Source of the DNA: Methylobacterium sp. WSM2598
Lineage (GTDB): Bacteria > Pseudomonadota > Alphaproteobacteria > Rhizobiales > Beijerinckiaceae
Reading direction: 5' to 3'
DNA length: 64,000 nt
Assembly (NCBI RefSeq): GCF_000379105.1
Contig: NZ_KB900609.1
Coordinates: 1,363,347-1,427,346 of the forward strand
Under the pieces are notes generated by a model. The model made no database searches. It had not been told where the DNA came from and saw nothing but the letters and a program-made list of their open reading frames with translations. Positions 62,436 through 64,000 of this stretch are shown here, one piece after another (position 1 is the first letter of the stretch; every line of letters starts with the position of its first letter). The translations under genes and the position numbers were made by a program.

Positions 62436-63320
62436 TCACCTCTCGCGCCAAGCCTTGGCGATCTGATCGGCGAGCGGCTTCGTAAGGTACGATATGACTG
62501 TGCGCTCGCCGGTCTGGATGAAGCTCTCCACCGGCATGCCAGCCACCAGCAGCAGCCCGCGCAGCCGCTCCAGCTCGCCCGCCGCAGGCTGGATCCGCAC
62601 CGTGTAGAAGCTCGCGCCCGTCTTCTGGTCTTGGCTGACGTCGGCGGACACCCGGCTCACCTCGCCCGTCAGCTCCGGCGTGGTGCGCTGGTTGAAGGCG
62701 GAAAACCGCAGCACCGCCCGGTGTCCGAGCCGAACCTGGTCGATGTCCTGCGGCTGGATCTTCGCTTCGACCGTCAGCGCGTCGGAACGCGGCACGATCA
62801 GCATCAGCGGCTCCCCCGGGCTGACCACCCCGCCCACCGTGTGGATCGCGAGCTGGTGCACCACCCCGTCCTGCGGCGCCCGGATCTCCACCCGCCTCAG
62901 CTGGTCCTCCGCCGCGACCCGCTTCTCGACCAGCTCGGCCAGCTTGCCCCGGATCTCCGCCAGCTCCTTGCCCACCTCCGTGCGCAGGTCCTGGTCTACC
63001 TGCAGCACCTGCAGCTCGGTCTCAGTGACCTTGCCCTTGGTCTGCGCGATCGAGGACACCAGCGCCCCGCGCTCGCCCTCCAGTCGCGCCGCGTCCCGCT
63101 CCAGCGCGGTCACCCGGGTGATCTGGATCAGGTTCTTGGCGAACAGCTCGCGCACGCCCCTCAGCTCCTCGCCGATCAGGCGGATCTCGCGCTGCTTGGC
63201 CGTGACCTGGTCGGTCATGCCCTGGATCTGCTCCCGGAGCTGGCCGATGCGCTCCCGCAGCTGCGCCTTCTGGCCCTCGCGGGCGCTGCGCCGGATCGCG
63301 AACAGGCGCTCCTTGGACTT
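62436..63320 (-). pseudogene. Type I secretion HlyD-family adaptor, 5' end lost to IS insertion
   Basis: About 295 residues of the membrane fusion protein remain: ERLFAIRRSAREGQKAQLRE, a long coiled coil with ITRVTALERDAARLEGERGA, the lipoyl/barrel part VEIRAPQDGVVHQLAIHTVG and the C-terminal GMPVESFIQTGERTVISYLT. The transmembrane start (~130 residues) is missing because an IS3-type element begins at about 63320. The fused frame continues upstream with ~24 IS-derived codons (MKRFFGSRIGNLLPHG...) that could at most make a soluble, useless product. It precedes the RTX-like gene by 74 bp in the same direction. Confidence 0.85.
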
Positions 63321-63366
63321 GCTTCGGGAAAGTGGAGAGCTCTTTCCGTGAGGGAGGAGGTTCCCG

Positions 63367-63663
63367 ATGCGAGAACCGAAGAAGCGCTTCACCCCTGAGT
63401 TTCGCGCCGAAGCCGTGCGCCTTGCTCACACGAGCGGGCGCAGCCGCCGAGAGGTCGCCGAGGATCTCGGCATCGGCCTCTCGACGTTGCGCCACTGGAT
63501 CGACGGACAGCGCGATCGCGAGATGGAGGCGCCGCCCTCCGACCGCCAGGAGGACATGGCCGCCGAGCTGAAGCGGCTGCGGCGGGAGAACGAGGTGTTG
63601 CGCCAGGAACGCGAGATCCTGAAGCGGGCCACGGCTTTTTTCGCCAAGGAGGGAAGTCGATGA
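63367..63663 (+). CDS. IS3-family transposase OrfA
   Basis: This 98-residue DNA-binding subunit has the helix-turn-helix EVAEDLGIGLSTLRHWIDGQ and a leucine zipper (ELKRLRRENEVLRQEREILK). The ATG at 63367 follows GAGGGAGGAGG. A slippery GCTTTTTTC run at about 63630-63639 lies shortly before the stop. A -1 slip there opens into the orfB frame and would give the OrfAB transposase typical of IS3 elements. Confidence 0.93.
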   Translation: MREPKKRFTPEFRAEAVRLAHTSGRSRREVAEDLGIGLSTLRHWIDGQRDREMEAPPSDRQEDMAAELKRLRRENEVLRQEREILKRATAFFAKEGSR

Positions 63664-64000
63664 GGTTCCAGCTCATCGATGCGGCGAAGAAGGACTTCCC
63701 GGTCGCGCGTCTGTGCAAGCTCCTGGATGTCAGCCCGAGCGGCTACTTCGCCTGGAAGAACCGGCCCGCGTCGCGCCGTCAGCGCGAGGACCTCGTGCTG
63801 CTCGCCCACGTCCGCTCGGCCTTCGCGCTCTCACACGAGACCTATGGCAGCCCGCGCATGACGCACGAGCTGCGCGAGCAAGGGCTTGGCGTGGGCCGGC
63901 GCCGCACGGCGCGGCTGATGCGGGAGAGCGGGCTCAAGGCTCGCCAGCCGCGCCGCTTTCGGCGCACCACCGACAGCCAGCATGCCTTCCCGGTCGCGCC
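63660..64000 (+). CDS. IS3-family transposase OrfB, N-terminal part (runs off right edge)
   Basis: It starts at ATG 63660, overlapping the orfA stop (ATGA), and is open to the window end (113 codons). MRFQLIDAAKKDFPVARLCK, LLDVSPSGYFAWKNRPASRR and the HTH_21-type YGSPRMTHELREQGLGVGRR with RTARLM after it are the standard N-terminal third of IS3 OrfB. The DDE integrase core would lie beyond the window. Confidence 0.93.
   Translation, partial: MRFQLIDAAKKDFPVARLCKLLDVSPSGYFAWKNRPASRRQREDLVLLAHVRSAFALSHETYGSPRMTHELREQGLGVGRRRTARLMRESGLKARQPRRFRRTTDSQHAFPVA

Larger units (their letters stand above)
63320..64000 (+). mobile_element. IS3-family insertion sequence, left part (runs off right edge)
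   Basis: The left boundary is inferred where the HlyD coding match stops, at about 63320 (TGCTTCGGGAAAGTGGAGAG). orfA and orfB follow with a 4-bp overlap. The right end and any target duplication are outside the window. It is inserted in the hlyD gene in the opposite direction. Confidence 0.8.

Noticed and set aside
63022..63495. Minus-strand frame spanning the hlyD/IS boundary
   Set aside because: It is out of frame with the HlyD homology and created by the junction.

Overview
The window is very GC-rich and has the gene content of an alphaproteobacterium of the Rhizobiales, most probably Methylobacterium or a close relative. The supporting signs are the ftsY-yciB and tolQRAB neighbourhoods, Rhizobiales-type intergenic palindromes and the general protein style. 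That assignment is an inference from the sequence, not a database match. No rRNA or tRNA gene was recognised.

1-11,130: a truncated ECF sigma gene at the left edge, an ~800 bp stretch without a supportable gene, and then a complete sucrose phosphotransferase (PTS) locus. The locus has the outer-membrane sucrose porin ScrY (minus strand) and, on the plus strand, the LacI-type repressor ScrR, EIIBC (ScrA), sucrose-6-phosphate hydrolase (ScrB), a fused EIIA(Glc-type)-HPr-EI protein and a PfkB fructokinase. Two operator-like palindromes centred on ATCGAT lie upstream of scrR and scrA. The fused phosphotransfer gene carries a +1 frameshift in this sequence. If that is real, sucrose PTS transport would be broken.

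11,300-25,700: mixed metabolic and accessory genes. These are an orphan sugar-binding protein, a chemoreceptor, a CoA-transferase/MFS pair, a CDF-like membrane protein, a DMT exporter, a methyltransferase, a GH5 glycanase with Ig-like modules and no signal peptide, a group III truncated haemoglobin, a DEAD/DEAH helicase and a DUF924 protein.

25,775-34,070: ilvC with a textbook terminator, a small accessory patch (hicAB, a serine-recombinase remnant, a REP-like repeat), then housekeeping genes (HAD, trpS, endonuclease III, yciB, ftsY, a pseudouridine synthase).

34,081-42,376: two acyl-CoA-dehydrogenase-type genes, a regulator with two TetR DNA-binding domains in one chain, a PaaK/CapK-like ligase, a WecG/TagA-type glycosyltransferase, a free-standing carrier protein and an amino acid:[carrier protein] ligase derived from a class II aminoacyl-tRNA synthetase. 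The carrier protein, dehydrogenase and ligase form a compact module whose product is unknown. It is the most interesting system here.

42,417-57,291: conserved housekeeping genes (greA, carB, an SDR, gtrA family, rplS, universal stress protein, nifU-type scaffold, tsaB, rimI, plsC, tolQRAB), interrupted by REP-like repeats and a MITE-like palindromic element between tsaB and rimI.

57,300-64,000: a degraded mobile region. It holds an IS630 remnant, an internally deleted serine recombinase, a hypothetical protein, and a 1,024-residue Ig-repeat/RTX-type secreted protein with long tandem DNA repeats and an AT-rich 5' end. Upstream of that gene is the type I secretion adaptor (HlyD) that probably served it, truncated by an IS3-family element that runs off the right edge.
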